64,000 bases of DNA from Haemonchus contortus (lineage: Eukaryota > Nematoda > Chromadorea > Rhabditida > Trichostrongylidae). Location of the stretch: assembly GCA_000469685.2 (NCBI GenBank), contig LS997564.1, forward strand, positions 2,868,940 through 2,932,939. The letters run 5' to 3'. The translations under genes were made by a program, and so were the position numbers. Below are positions 35,601-47,900 of this stretch, one piece after another. Position 1 is the stretch's first letter. Every line of letters begins with the position of its first letter. The notes beneath the pieces were generated by a model. That model did no database searches, was not told the origin of the DNA, and saw nothing but the letters and a program-made list of their open reading frames with translations.

Positions 35601-38570
35601 GCTACTGCTGTCACGCCCAAAGACAAGGATTCCTAGGGCTCTTCCACTGTGCATATGAACAGAAAGACAACGCTGGGCAAAGCCGATAGTTAGCAGCAGA
35701 GCGGAAGTCGTGGTACCAATCTACTTTGAAGCAGTGATTACCACTACCACCTGTCTTGACATCTTCAGCCCTACAAGGCAACGTGACTACTGCGAAGTTC
35801 ACACAACCGAAACAAAAAAGAGCGTGTTGAGAAGTTGCAGAGGACCAAAGTGATAATCATTCGCACGCATCTCCACCTCACTTACTCAGCACACCACTAC
35901 CACTACTACTCCTCTAACGCATGCCGTAGCTACTGAGATAATCGTGTAAATTTGTCATAACTTTGGCGGGTACTAAGACAGCTTTTTGCTGCACTCCATT
36001 GAAGTGACAGTACTAGCTACAAGCCTCGTTTCCGTGCAATTCCCTTTCCACGACCACTTCGCTTCTATGTCCTGCTATGAAAGGACTACCACTGGGAGAA
36101 AAGATTTGAGAGCTAGGGGAGTGAAGATTCTTGGCTGAACTAGTTTGCAATAAGGGCCGAAATGAGCTTATCAATCCCTAGTGCAACAAGGGGCTTAGAA
36201 CACCACAAGAAGTTATTCATCCCACCTGGAACTCCTTCCCATAACCCCGGGGTTATGAGGAAGAGTTCGAGGTTAGGTGTATAGCTCTTGTGGTGTTCTG
36301 GGAAGGAGGTCCAGGTCCCATGGTTTCCGACTGTTGACCCTTACTGACAATGCAGCCAAAAGATGGGTGGTTTGATTTGGCGCTGTTTCCCAAACACACC
36401 AAACGTGTAAAAACATGTAAAAGGGCCTCTAAGGACTTCTAGAAACCGGGCCAATCAATCAATAGCCTTCAGCATTACGCCTACTACAACCTTCAAAGGA
36501 ACTTGTTGGCTTATCAGAAAGCGCGCAATGATAAAAAATCAATACTAGCACAAGAGTATCCTGCGGGTGAAGAAACCAAAAAACAAGTATGAAAAAGAAA
36601 CTGTGAAAATAAATGGGAAGCGGTTACCTGCAATAATTGTTGAGTTGATTGCTGAGGAGTAGTGGAAGTACTTGCTGATGAAGTGGCTGGCATACTAGAT
36701 CGTGCTGATGGAGTCAACGGTGTTGTTGGAATCTGAAAGTTGGTGTTACTGAGAGCCCACCAGTTTGGAGCAATGATACCTAAGAAATCCCATTTCTATC
36801 ACGATCTGCCTTGTGAGCTGTTATTCATTAACAAAACAATACAAATCAAAGCAAGTTATGCCTATCAAAGGTTGAAGGTTCACGATGCTTCGCTGGTATC
36901 GGCTAACTGGCTCAGCATCACACGTGTGGGCGCTGATAAGCCATCCTTTCATTACGCAGATGCACCTATGACAAGAGAAGGGACTGAGTAAGAAGGCGGG
37001 GATAGGTAACAAAGCGTATGATGAAGAAAAGAAACATACAATATGTAAGGGGGTACCTGGGAACCCTAGCTTGATAGAGAACAATATCATTGAAGAGCCA
37101 AAATGAAGCGCATGGAGTCTCGGGAAAGCAATGCGGATGACACGGTGTTTGGGAAGCACAGCTGCGTGGTCGATGCATTTTTTGTCTATGGCCCAGCATC
37201 TCTATATTGTCGACTCCGTCCATTAGTTTTCTGCAGCCGTAGATCACAATAACTTGCCTCTTTTTCGTGGGGTGTTCAACTTTGACACCGAACTGCACGG
37301 TAATTTAGAACAACCTTTCTTGTTCGGGATGAATTAAATAAATTCACCGCATTCACCTTGCACTAACCAAGGAAATTGGCACTGTATTAGGCATAGTACC
37401 TAGATGTGAGATTTCTAGAAAGCTCGTTTCACAACCACAAAAGATAAAGATGCGGAAAAACAAAATGCAATTTGATAATGCAGTTTAAGACACCTTGTTA
37501 CTGATTGAACGGAGTCTTAACTGTTCACAACCAAGTTACCATGTAGAACAAACTTGTGCGGATTAAGTATCCGATTGAGACGGAGTAATTCATCTTATTC
37601 AGAGTTTTGTATTGTAAACAATACGCTCCAAATAGGAATAGGCCTAGCATGAGGATTCAAGTTGCTTTACAGCAGTAAAATAAACTTGTCGAAATTGGAA
37701 ACGAAACCTAATTGTAAGTGATTCGATGTTCTAGGATCCACAAGGATCAGCAGTACAGCTAAAAGATTCTGGCTTTTAGAATAATGAAAGTTGCAAAGTA
37801 AAGCCCCGGATTAGCTTTTAAGACCCTGGTTTTCCAGAAAATCTGATTTTTTCCACAAAATCCCTTCTAGCGTAATGGAACTATTCGAGCGAATCTTTCC
37901 TCGAGTATTATTTTCGACAAGGTTGCAGCAGTTAAGGTATGAATGCTGTTCGGCCGCTTGTTATGCGAAAATGACTTTAAAATGGTACCGACAGTAAAAT
38001 CACACTGTCAAAACGAAAGATAGTCTCTTGAATCTGTTATACAGTGATTTCGGCTTCATTTATCACCGATTTCCATCGGCTATTGTCATTCTATCGATGA
38101 AACGCATGATATCTGCTGCAACGTGCACAACGATCGGCCAAGATCGCCGCCTGGTCCGCCGCGACCGAACGACGCGCGCTGCAGATATTCACGCTTACGA
38201 CCCGATTCATAATACTAACCTGTACTACTCCATGACGCATGATACCGCTTGAACCGGCACTAGTCGTACCAGCAACATACTCACAAAATTGATCAAACGG
38301 CCCGAATACTTCTGAACAAAGAGATCTTGCATCGCGGATCTCGTCACGATTTTTGAAGAAAAAACCACTCATTACGATCCTACACGAACTAATCAGATAG
38401 AGTCGCAGTAGTCAAAGAACAATGACAACTGAAGAATAAAAAACATGCAGAAATTTAAAGAAACCACGACATTAAAACCAATTATGGAAGACATTTAACT
38501 AACCATGTAGTTGTTTCCGCAGTTGCTGTTGCTCATGTCGCCTTTTTAAAAGTTCCGGGTCTTCGGCCAT
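29663..38570 (-). CDS. affl-2: AF4/FMR2 family protein, AFFL-2-like (super elongation complex scaffold)
   Basis: AF4/FMR2 proteins scaffold P-TEFb and partners in transcription elongation in the nucleus. Exons in transcript order: 38570-38500 (alternative end 38504), 38388-38220, 36732-36628, 35192-35130, 34397-34251, 33880-33785, 33724-33612, 33496-33409, 33322-32849, 32681-32577, 32513-32346, 32269-32033, 31956-31811, 31699-31670, 31089-31038, 30977-30828, 30470-30331, 29819-29663, giving about 836 aa. The start MAEDPELLKRRHEQQQLRKQL resembles the family's charged N-terminus. Next are Ser/Thr/Gln-rich exons, then a 158-codon exon almost wholly of E, R and K (long charged helix). The C-terminal homology domain follows: MLYDFYHSVGKSRKRKADAE, ADKVNKMLFYLDTSVYFLLS, RCQANLLYHMYNFRSQ, AIKSYTMLINM, LKTLHHLMWSHRVWQDA and PLEKMCAYMLTAITWLRAEY. 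From exon 3 onward all phases agree. The exon 1-2 junction needs a weak donor (TA/GTTAAA), so the N-terminus is less certain. Confidence 0.87.
36197..36299. repeat. Hairpin-forming inverted repeat in affl-2 intron
   Basis: Two arms of about 51 bp meet at CCCCGGGG with essentially no loop (centre 36248/36249). The outer ends read AGAACACCACAAGA and TCTTGTGGTGTTCT. The arms carry scattered mismatches. It lies in the intron between the affl-2 exons at 36732-36628 and 35192-35130. It could be a small MITE or a snapback relic; no target duplication was identified. Confidence 0.7.
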
Positions 38571-38760
38571 TTGTAGACGGAACCAGGATTCTTTAATTAG
38601 TAGATAGGTGGATAACAGAAGTGTTGGGAGTGGTGAGCGCAAAAGATAGAGTTAGACAGAGCGAGAGAACGAGAGGGAGAGAAACGACCGTGAACGGAGC
38701 GGACGACCGAGCCTCCTCTGCGTCTCTGCTCGCACGGTGTGAACGGGAATGGTCAGAAGC
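38571..38760 (-). promoter_or_regulatory. Likely 5' flank of the affl-2-like gene
   Basis: Immediately upstream of the affl-2 start the plus strand is GA-rich (GACAGAGCGAGAGAACGAGAGG near 38656, part quoted as GAGCGAGAGAACGAGAGG). CT/GA-rich tracts at this place are common in nematode promoters and 5' UTRs. No TATA box is apparent. Function is inferred from position only. Confidence 0.35.
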
Positions 38761-41700
38761 AGGTAGACAGGGTCCGTGTATGTGTGTATGTCACAGTATC
38801 TACACACAACACAACCTTCGTACACTCGACCACCCACAGATCATCTCGTTTGCCGTCCAGAGGCATTTTCCATGTCCAACTTGGTCTCTTATCAGTTTTG
38901 AATCGAATCGTTACTCATTTGCGAACTTGTTGTACTCACTAAAGTCGGTGTGTCGGAGTTGGTGTTACGTGAGTATTTCTTCGTTTTATTTTCCTTTTTT
39001 TCTCCTTCATGCAGCGTCTTTGATTCAAAAAGCATCTCGACAGTTGTAGTAAAGTAAAGAATGAAGCTTACGGGTAGTATTTCGCCATAAGAGCGCTCCA
39101 AGCTGAGTCAATCTTTCAATTTCATAATCTCTCTCACATAAAATTGTCAACTTCCCCTACCAATGGCTGCATCTCAGATTTCATGATGGTTATGAAAAAC
39201 AGTGCCGGGATACACTTACAGTGGTTCGGCTTATGACGCGTTCAGACCGTGCGACTTGAGCGATTCCGCGGCAATGGTTTAGACCTGTAACAGCACGTCT
39301 GTAATCACTGGCTATTGATTGATTGTGTCAGCAAATGGAATGACGCTCGCACCGCTTCGCATTGAAGTCTACCTTCCATGGAAGTTGTAATGGAGATTAA
39401 GGTAAATCGGTAGAGATTAGGCTGTTTATTACAGTTGTAGGGGATTAATCACCATGAGAATTTCTCAAGTAAGTTCCTTTCTCAGGTTTTCCAAACTCGG
39501 CACGCAGGTTTGTTCATTCTTTCCCTTGAAATTTTCCATATTTCATGATTTCCTATAACTAGAATATTTCATTGCAACCTCTATTCGATTAACCGCAGAT
39601 TGCAACTGCTATTCATACTTTTCGCGTTTACTATAGACGCAAGGTTTCTTCTCGAAATAACCCTTTCTTAGATAGCTTAGTATTTCGAGAAAATGGTTAT
39701 TGTTCACAAATTACTGAAAGTTTCGGACAGCAAGTTCACTACGTTACTTGATCACTTTTACTTACTTTAAGTTGCTCATAAATATTTTAATTCCAAGAGC
39801 AGCAATATTCGATTCCTTTTTAATGAATTTCGGTATGTGACAGGCAATAGCCCGGCAGCAAATAAATTTCATGAATCGATATTCGATGAGATCCGCAAAA
39901 AGTTAATACCGTTTCGATTGCACCCATTGTTATGAACGCTGTGTTTCAGGCAAACAATAGTATTGGCAAGGGTCTAAAATCAACTGAATGACTCTCCCAT
40001 TTCTGCGCTTTATTTGAATTCAGCAACCGCTAGAATAAGCAGACAACTATTGATTTTCTTTCAACGATAAGAGATCCCGTTCTCTTTTCATTTCATCACC
40101 ACTCTTGTATCAGGTAGTTGTGCCTTCCAAAGTTGAAAGGGTCAGAGAATCTGTCCCGCATGCTTATCCCTTACAACTTGTATAACGATTGTCGTAACCC
40201 TGACGAGATTATGCTCATTTCTTGGTTAACTACATTTTTGCTAGTTTTTCAATGTTTTCAGAGAGACATCTCGGCCTTACCGGTGCAACTTAGATTTGGG
40301 CCGCGTAAACCTATCAACAATTCAGAGGTTCCCTCACTCCTTCGTGATAGTAGCGAAATCTCCCAATCTTATGACAATTCCAAAGGAGAACTAGTCAGAA
40401 ATCATCGTTAATATTTGTTGTGATAGTTGCTTGCCCTTCAGCACTCAGCTCCTGGATCACAGGGTTAATGCTGTGAGATAGTTACTGAAGACCGACTCCT
40501 TCGAGGTAGTTGTGCCCACCTAAATACTGCTACTGCTTGTTCTAAACTCTATGCCTACTGTATCATGTGATTCTGTTAATCACTGGTCCTCTTAAGAAAA
40601 CGTTGGCATCGTCTCCTCCCTTTCGTTTTGCTGTTAAATGTAGTCCACTGAGCGTGATGATCCCAAAGCGCATCACCCTTTCCCGCAGAGTTTCCTAATC
40701 AAAAATAACCGTACTAGTTCAACAGTCATCAGAAAACCGGGTGACGTGTCTGGTTTACCTGATCGTCGATTTCATGACGTGGAGCTGCGTGCGTAATCAC
40801 CGTTTTCCAATGTAGGTAAAACTTTGAAACGTCCTCTTGCACCAATTTATGTCGGGAATTTCCTTGCATGCCTACTAAAGGACAGGAAAGGGCGGAATGG
40901 TTCGACAAACTGGCCAAAAACCCTTCTTCTTTACCTTCTCCACGCTTCCATACCTTCCATTCTACTCACCTTTAGTGCTAAACTTTGCATCATGCTGAAT
41001 TTGTGACCCAGAAAGATGTAGCAAAGTACTTGAAAATGCTCACTGTGGCGTATAAGGAGCATCCGAAACCAGTTAGTTATAGAGTGAACATCGCCTGTCG
41101 ATTTCACCTGCCTATCATTCCTGTAGTAAGCACTGCTGAACTTGGCCAGAATTCGTTACGCTTGCTCGATAGGTGACTAAGCTCAATCTCGTCTGTGATG
41201 CGGAGGTGCAGTAGCTGCCGAACGAGTCGCCTTCTCGCTTACGCCTCTTTTCGTTGCAACAGTGGCTGTGAAAAGTTTGAGCGAGATAGTTACTGCAGAA
41301 TTTTGAGTTGTGGTCTTAGAGCATTGAAATTTTAAGTTATATAGGTTGTACAGTGAAATCCATTTTGCCTTTGGTTTTGATTGCACTCTTTGCTCACCGT
41401 TCTCAATTGGGTTGAAGACTTCATTTCTCGTAATAGCCTCAGTGTCTGTTCGATTTCTCCTGTTAAACCCACTTCAGAGTCTAGCTCGCTCGCAGGACTA
41501 TCTTCAATATTCTATTCAGCCAATCATTTGAAGGACGTCCTCCGCAAAATATTAATTGGGTACAGACTACATTGATCGATCTTTCTTGTAATCTTTAGTA
41601 GCAAAGAATCTGCCATAAGTAGGCGTACGTGAACCTATCGTTTTCTATCCGCGCACCCGAAACGAAATTGTCTGGAATCACGATGTTACGATCCCATCCA

Positions 41701-43029
41701 GGACTGTAATCTGTTAGGCGAGCTATTTAAGTGAAAATCTTGTAGGCTATTACATTGCGTACAGAACTGCATATGGATGCCTCCCTAAAGAACCAGGTAT
41801 GGATAGATTTTCAGAAGTGAATTTCCTTCAATTAGATTGATTGACATGGTCAGCTCTGACTCACCATGCTCATTTCATTCTATTCCGTGAGCACCGATCT
41901 GAAGTTTTTTGGCCTTTTTCATGGGACTATTCTTCGCTGTGATGTCGCCCACGGTGATCTTGAAAATTGTGACCTACACCAAACAATTTCATGACATGCT
42001 TTCAGCTTTTCATCTTATTACAGCTGGATATCGACTTGTATACGACGAAGACAGTCAAAGCTGGCGTCGTGCCAAATTATTCCAATCGCAAACGCCCTAT
42101 TGGGGCTGTCAAGTTTTTGTTCGAATCGATGTTTACCGCCACTGCGTATTGATGTATTGACAGGGAAACCACCACTTCGCTGACTGCTGTCACATGTTTC
42201 GAAGAGTTCTTTTCAAGCCTTGTGAATGAGCACGAGCAGTGTCACCACGTCGCGATTGATCACATGGGGATGTGCTTGAATGTACTGGCTTGTATAATCG
42301 CGTCTCCAATATATCTACGTTCCCGATGGAAGCGCCCGTGCATTGAAATTATGTTGGCTTTCAAAGCTGCTTTTGTAGCCTTTGTACTATCAAGATTCTA
42401 GCAACCCTTTTGAAGTCGCCCCACCGGACGGGACCGTGTCAAAGGCTACAACTTAACCGGAAATATGAAGCGTAGAATTTTCATCTACTAATGGGAATTC
42501 TGAGGTATGAGTAGCGTTCCAAGATCCAATGTAGGGAGTGATTACGGTCCAGAATTTGGCCTGCTAGTCCGGGATAGTACTGTGTCCCTTAGTATGGAGA
42601 TCTTGGCCCACCTCTGTACTTCTCATTGCTCCAAATGAAACTTCTGACTGAAATACAGGATATTAATCTCTTTGTGAACACTTTTTTTTGTTGCAGACTG
42701 CGGGCACATGGTATGGAACCACATCCAATACGCCTGTAATGAGACAGGAAAAAGAATCTCAACAAGAACGGGTAGTCGATTCCCTGGATCCACCCGCGCC
42801 TGAGTGCAATTAACTGGGTTTTCGCGAACAATTCACCTCATTCCCGCCACCCCCTCTCCCTCGGCGTCGCGATTCGCAGCTGCACGCCCATGCGCGAAGT
42901 CCTTCCCAGTATCATAGAATGCTCTGTGAACAAAATGCTCGATCTTCACCGCTTTGATTGATATCATTTCAATTTCTTTGAACTTCTGCTCGTGTTTTGT
43001 CATCGATTTTTCTTTGAAAAGGTGTACTA
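38761..43029. other. Gene-poor stretch between affl-2 and stim-1
   Basis: I found no family-recognisable exon. Some open segments have protein-like composition: 41909-42160 (+) with TAGYRLVYDEDSQSWRR, and 42167-42404 (+) with FEEFFSSLVNEHEQCHHVA, which is preceded by an acceptor-like TTGACAG. They do not join in a consistent frame and may be remains of a mobile element or an unrecognised fast-evolving gene. Confidence 0.4.
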
Positions 43030-43536
43030 TTGCGCACATCTTTCCCGGTGGTCCGCGTGTTGAAGTGTGAAGATAGTGAGTTGAGCTACTCAAAACCTTT
43101 CAAGTTTCCTCATCTTTGCTACATTAATTACGGAAATTTGCACTGGTGTTTGGCAACGACAGGAATACTTGACGAGACGCCCTATCGCGAGATCTTGACC
43201 CACGGCTGTTTGGAAAAAGCAGATGCAAGTCGTGATATTCGTGGTCGGAAACATTCCTCTGCTGTCTTTAAGGTCTATGCACGCTGTGATTGCGGTAGAG
43301 GAGGTTTGCTACTTGTCATGAATGTGGCACAAAAACGTCAAACTTTAGATCCCGTTCCACTTAAACGCAAAAGTTGGCGTTGCGCCGTCCGGTTTGAAGG
43401 TTTAATTAAGGGTGGGACCCGTTCAGTCAGTGATACCGTCATAGGACATGTTCTTTTTCCCGGTATGATGTCTCTGTATTTACTCGTATGTACCTTCCGA
43501 AGCAGCCTTACCAATTGTTTTCGTTGCCAACTCTGA
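43030..43536 (+). CDS. Unassigned open reading frame
   Basis: A 168-codon open frame starts at an ATG at 43030 and ends at 43536. It is rich in cysteine and arginine in its middle part (YARCDCGRGG, KRKSWRCAVRF) and lacks clear membrane or signal segments. I recognise no family. It stands alone between affl-2 and stim-1, about 1.9 kb upstream of stim-1. Its length is above chance expectation but not decisively so. It may be a single-exon gene, part of one, or a fragment of a decayed element. Confidence 0.25.
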   Translation: MRTSFPVVRVLKCEDSELSYSKPFKFPHLCYINYGNLHWCLATTGILDETPYREILTHGCLEKADASRDIRGRKHSSAVFKVYARCDCGRGGLLLVMNVAQKRQTLDPVPLKRKSWRCAVRFEGLIKGGTRSVSDTVIGHVLFPGMMSLYLLVCTFRSSLTNCFRCQL

Positions 43537-44860
43537 TATCATCTTTTCTAATCAATTTTCTTTGTTGTTTTCTTCTTTCCTGTATTTATAATTTGCAGTA
43601 GAAAGAAGTCCCCTTCACTGTTCATTTTTCTAAGTGCAACTTCTACATTATTTATTTCCTAGTAGTATTTTGATAAGCGGTCTCCTACCAGGAGTCACCA
43701 GTAGAAGTATGCCGTGCGACTTATCGAGCAGTTTTTTTTTTCTCGAAGAATTCTTATCTGAGTGGGTCTTGTCAAGTAAAGAGCAGTTTAACGAGTGAGA
43801 GGGTTTACGTGCTTTTTGTAAGCTTCCTAATTTTTGACCGATGTTGCGTTTTACTCAGTGGATCTGCTAAAATATAGGTTCACATCGAGTTCGCTCGTAG
43901 GATTTTGTCTAAGGCAATACTTCTATTTAAAGTTTTCTAGAACTATTGTCTATTTCTATTAGGAGGACGATAATCCTGCACATTTTCAGTCGCTCTAGGA
44001 AATGGCACAGAACTATTATTTAAAAATGTTACACCTGGAATTGAAACGCTTTGTAGTTATTTGGGAAACTCTGTAGGGAAAGTTCGATCAAATGCTTTCA
44101 TTAATCGGAGCGAGCATAACCTTGGCCAATAGACAGTGATAAGAATACAGGAAGCTGCATGAAATGATACCAAGTATCCCATAGTAGTAACTATAGATCT
44201 TGGGACTGTAACTTGAGAGTGCTCTCTAGTCTCACTTCGTCATCCTCTGAAATGGACGTGTAAGTCATCACCTCAAGGTTTTCAAGGTTTAGGATTTGCT
44301 TAAAAACTATGGACTAGTTCGTTTTTTACCTATTGGAATAAGCACATTCATAAAAAGGCATGATGTTGGAACTACTAGCTTCACCCCTTCCTTTTCTTTT
44401 TCATGAGTAGCGTTCATATTGCTCATAACGAGCCAATCAATGGTTTTGTTCTCCACAGCTCCAGAGTCAGGATACGGAACAAATCCTTCTAGCCCTTCTT
44501 AACGTAGTACCCAGGTAGTCATTGGCATTTTGGCTTTCATGTACATTTTTTAGCTTTCGTGGTTCTGCTTTCAGAATTGATTTTTTATCTTGTTATATCT
44601 TTAGGGGTCAATGGCATACAACAATGTTAGAGACATTTTGTCTCAATAACAGTAGTACTGAATCGTCATCTCCTGTGGGGTCAGAGGCTTTGCCGAATTG
44701 CTTGCCCGTCTCGCTTATCAATTGATGTGTTTTGTTCTGCATCACTGCCGCATCCTTTCATCTATTGTTCCGTTATCTTTTGTTCTTTTTCGCATGCCTG
44801 TGTCAACGTTTTGATGTAGAAATGCAAAGCTGGTTTCTTTTCGATGAAAAATTGTCATAC

Positions 44861-44872
44861 TCTTTTTTTCAG
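44861..44872 (+). promoter_or_regulatory. Strong acceptor before stim-1 (spliced-leader or UTR intron)
   Basis: CTCTTTTTTTCAG ends at 44872, 43 bp before the stim-1 start codon. It fits the nematode acceptor consensus very well, and no donor is obvious nearby, so trans-splicing is the simplest reading. Confidence 0.55.
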
Positions 44873-44887
44873 ATGAGGTGGTGGTGA
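44873..44887 (+). other. Minimal upstream ORF in the stim-1 leader
   Basis: ATG AGG TGG TGG TGA begins at the first base after the acceptor and ends 28 bp before the stim-1 ATG. The first ten bases (ATGAGGTGGT) are identical to the first ten bases of the real coding region at 44916, suggesting a small local duplication. With a 22-nt leader joined in front, this ATG would be the first one scanned. Confidence 0.55.
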
Positions 44888-44915
44888 AGGGTGAGGACAT
44901 AGCAATAAAATCGAT

Positions 44916-47900
44916 ATGAGGTGGTCGCGGTACGGCAGGCAGTCGTTTTTGGTGTTCATAATCCTACTTGTGCAAGGTTGTACAGCGTCAAAGACCGGAA
45001 AGGCGACAAGAAGTGAGTCTCGGTTGTCCTCTATGTGTATTGACATTGAGAGTGTCAGTATTTACTTCAAGATGTAATAAAGGAAGCTTGTTACCCCTTT
45101 CGTTTCGGTATTTTTTCCTCAAAGGTTACTGAATCAGTTTTCATGCTCGTGCAAATGTGAAATTGCAGATGTTGTGGTAACAGCTGAAGAGGAGAAAGTT
45201 CGTGATGCCGCCGGATATCAAGCCATTGCAGAAATTCACCGAGAAATGGACGATGATCACTCAGGGTCAATCGATAGGAAAGAAACCACGGGTGTAAGTT
45301 GTTACGCCTAAAATTCGTGGTAAAAGTTCCTCTCCATATAGATGCATCTCTTTTTCTTGCCAGATGACTGCTCTCAGATGATCACTCCCGGCTAGTTCAC
45401 GATTGAAAGTGATATGACTAATCCTCTCATGACTCATGTTGGCTTTTAGTCCTAGTTACGACACGTCTTATTCATGTGTTTTCAAAGATTTGGTCGATTT
45501 GTCTAATATCACATTAAGATATGGAAGGGCTGTGATGTACTGAAGCAGCCCTTTTTATGTTAGCAATTGAGTTTGCGAAAATATCGCTAGATAAGCGTTT
45601 GGTCAATTAGACAACGTGACTCCGCCAAAAGGCTTGTAGGTCTGAAGTTGATGGCCTTCAGAAGGAGACGGCTGCCAAACATAATGCAGTTACTATTTGT
45701 GTTAAGTTTAACTCCCTCATTCTAATCCTGGGATCGCAATGCGCGTTGGTCTGTCTATAGCTTGTTTGCATATTTGCCCACGTAATCTTTGGTAAACATG
45801 ATCGCCATTTAGTTTCTCATCTGCGTAAACTACAAATAAAACAATAGAATAAAACATTTAAAAAAGGATTTCCATCCATTACAAATAAAGCAATAAAAGG
45901 ATTTCGTGGGAAGGTAAATTTCCAGTTCACACTTGGTGATACTAGGCCTAGATTGCTTTAATATGATTTAAAAAGTCGTTGATTGTAATTGGGTTGTGAT
46001 AATGTCAAAATAACTATGTAACACGCACAAACTCACTCTAAAGATTTCACTAAAAGCATCGGGGCATCGATAAATATTGATTTCACGTGATAAGTGGAAA
46101 CATTGCGATAATATCGGGAGTGTAGTGCTTTCTTTTGGTCGAGGATTAGTATTGTTTCCTGCCTAAAATGGAAGGGGCACGAAGCTTTTCCAAAATGATA
46201 AAAAGGATAAAGTTTCCATTCTAATAATCGTTGAAGTGTTGTGAGAACTACTCAGATTCTAGTGGAAGGCGCGGTGAATTTGGTTTACCACAGCCTTTCC
46301 GGAAAACTTCGATAGTTTGATCAGCCGGTTTTTCGGTGATAATCCCCTTTTTGAGCCCATACAAGCCGCAATATCTGTAAGATGATTATATCAGACAGCG
46401 GAAACACGTTTCAAAACCGATCAAATCGGGAGACTACTGTCTTCAACACAGCCAACGTATTAGCCTATGCATTAGGTGTGGACAAGGTGCAGTAGGCGAC
46501 TTCCGTGTGGAATTTGTTTGGAGATCCTGAAAGCAGTTTCTAAGTTGGTCCCATTGATTGATATTTTCTAATGCTGCAAAAAAGTGCTGTTTTCTGCTAG
46601 TCCCTTTACCCTCAGCCATGTTTTCGTTTTTTCTTCAAATATTTTGAACCGATATTCAAGAGAACTGCTTAATAAGATGTGTTAGCGCTTTTGCAAGCAT
46701 AATATAAGACGATTATCGCAGGCACATCACCCGGATTGAAGTTCTGAATTTGTCGGGATATTGAGAGTATATTATGTGGATTTTGCATACCAGATGCGGA
46801 AAACGGGATATTCTCTCTTTGATTTCTTGATTTGTCGACGTAAACTGACGGTTTGTTGTCAATTGTCAGTTTACGTCGAAAAGTGTGTAAATACAAGACA
46901 AGTGGTCTTTTGTTGAATGATGTATGTGCGACTTTTGTTTCTTTTTTTAGTTCCTCACGAGATCTAGAATTTCCTCCCTCATATATAAAGTTTGGATAAG
47001 TTAAAAGGCCATAAGTCTTCGGAAATGGAATTTGTAACGCAGTGTCCTTAGACTCTTCAAACATTCATGTGCAATACTTTTTGTGAGACACTCCGTAACA
47101 TGAGAAACTCGATAACTGATGTCATGATGATGCCAGAGAATTCAGAGTTAGCAATGCGTTCCAAATGAGGTTGTGATTGGAACTTTTTAAGGTTGATGAC
47201 TTCCTTATCGACCAAGTTATTTTTTGGAAAAGTTGTGGTGGTTTTTATAGCAGAACGTGCAAAGTATTGGCAGATAATCAAGACTCTCAAACAGTTTCTC
47301 CTCGTTGTGTCTGTAAATAAAACATGTCTGTAAATAAGGGAGAAGGAAACCTATGCTTCATATAGTTATGAGAAAATTTTAGTTCATGACGGAGGATATG
47401 CACATGCGGAGCTCCGACCGAGCTCGACGTGAACATGCCTTCCATGGCAATGATGATGCGATCACGATCGATGACCTCTGGGAAGCATGGTTCGAAAGTG
47501 ATGAACGATCGTGGACAAATGACCAGGTTTATGCTAATTCTGCTGCTTGTTTTGCCAAATGCTATTGATCATTGGTCATTAGTATATGTGGGTATTTATT
47601 GGAATGCTGGGTACAAGCGTAACACTTGCCGTTCCTGTCGGTCTTCTTTTTGCACAGTCTGTCTATCTCACAAGCTTCATATTCTTAGATTTCAATATTC
47701 TTAGATTCACTTCGTTACCTGTCTTATTAATAGAGTCTTGACTGGATTGTGCCAAAATATGGTGAGTTGGCCCATCGCAAAGGCTACTTGTTTGACCTAA
47801 TTTTGCCTATCTTTCTAGTTCAATTTTTAGAAGAACCCGGCTGGTTAGTTGGGCTAAAAAGCGTATACAACAGTTGAACAGTGGGTCCTTTTGCTTCTCC

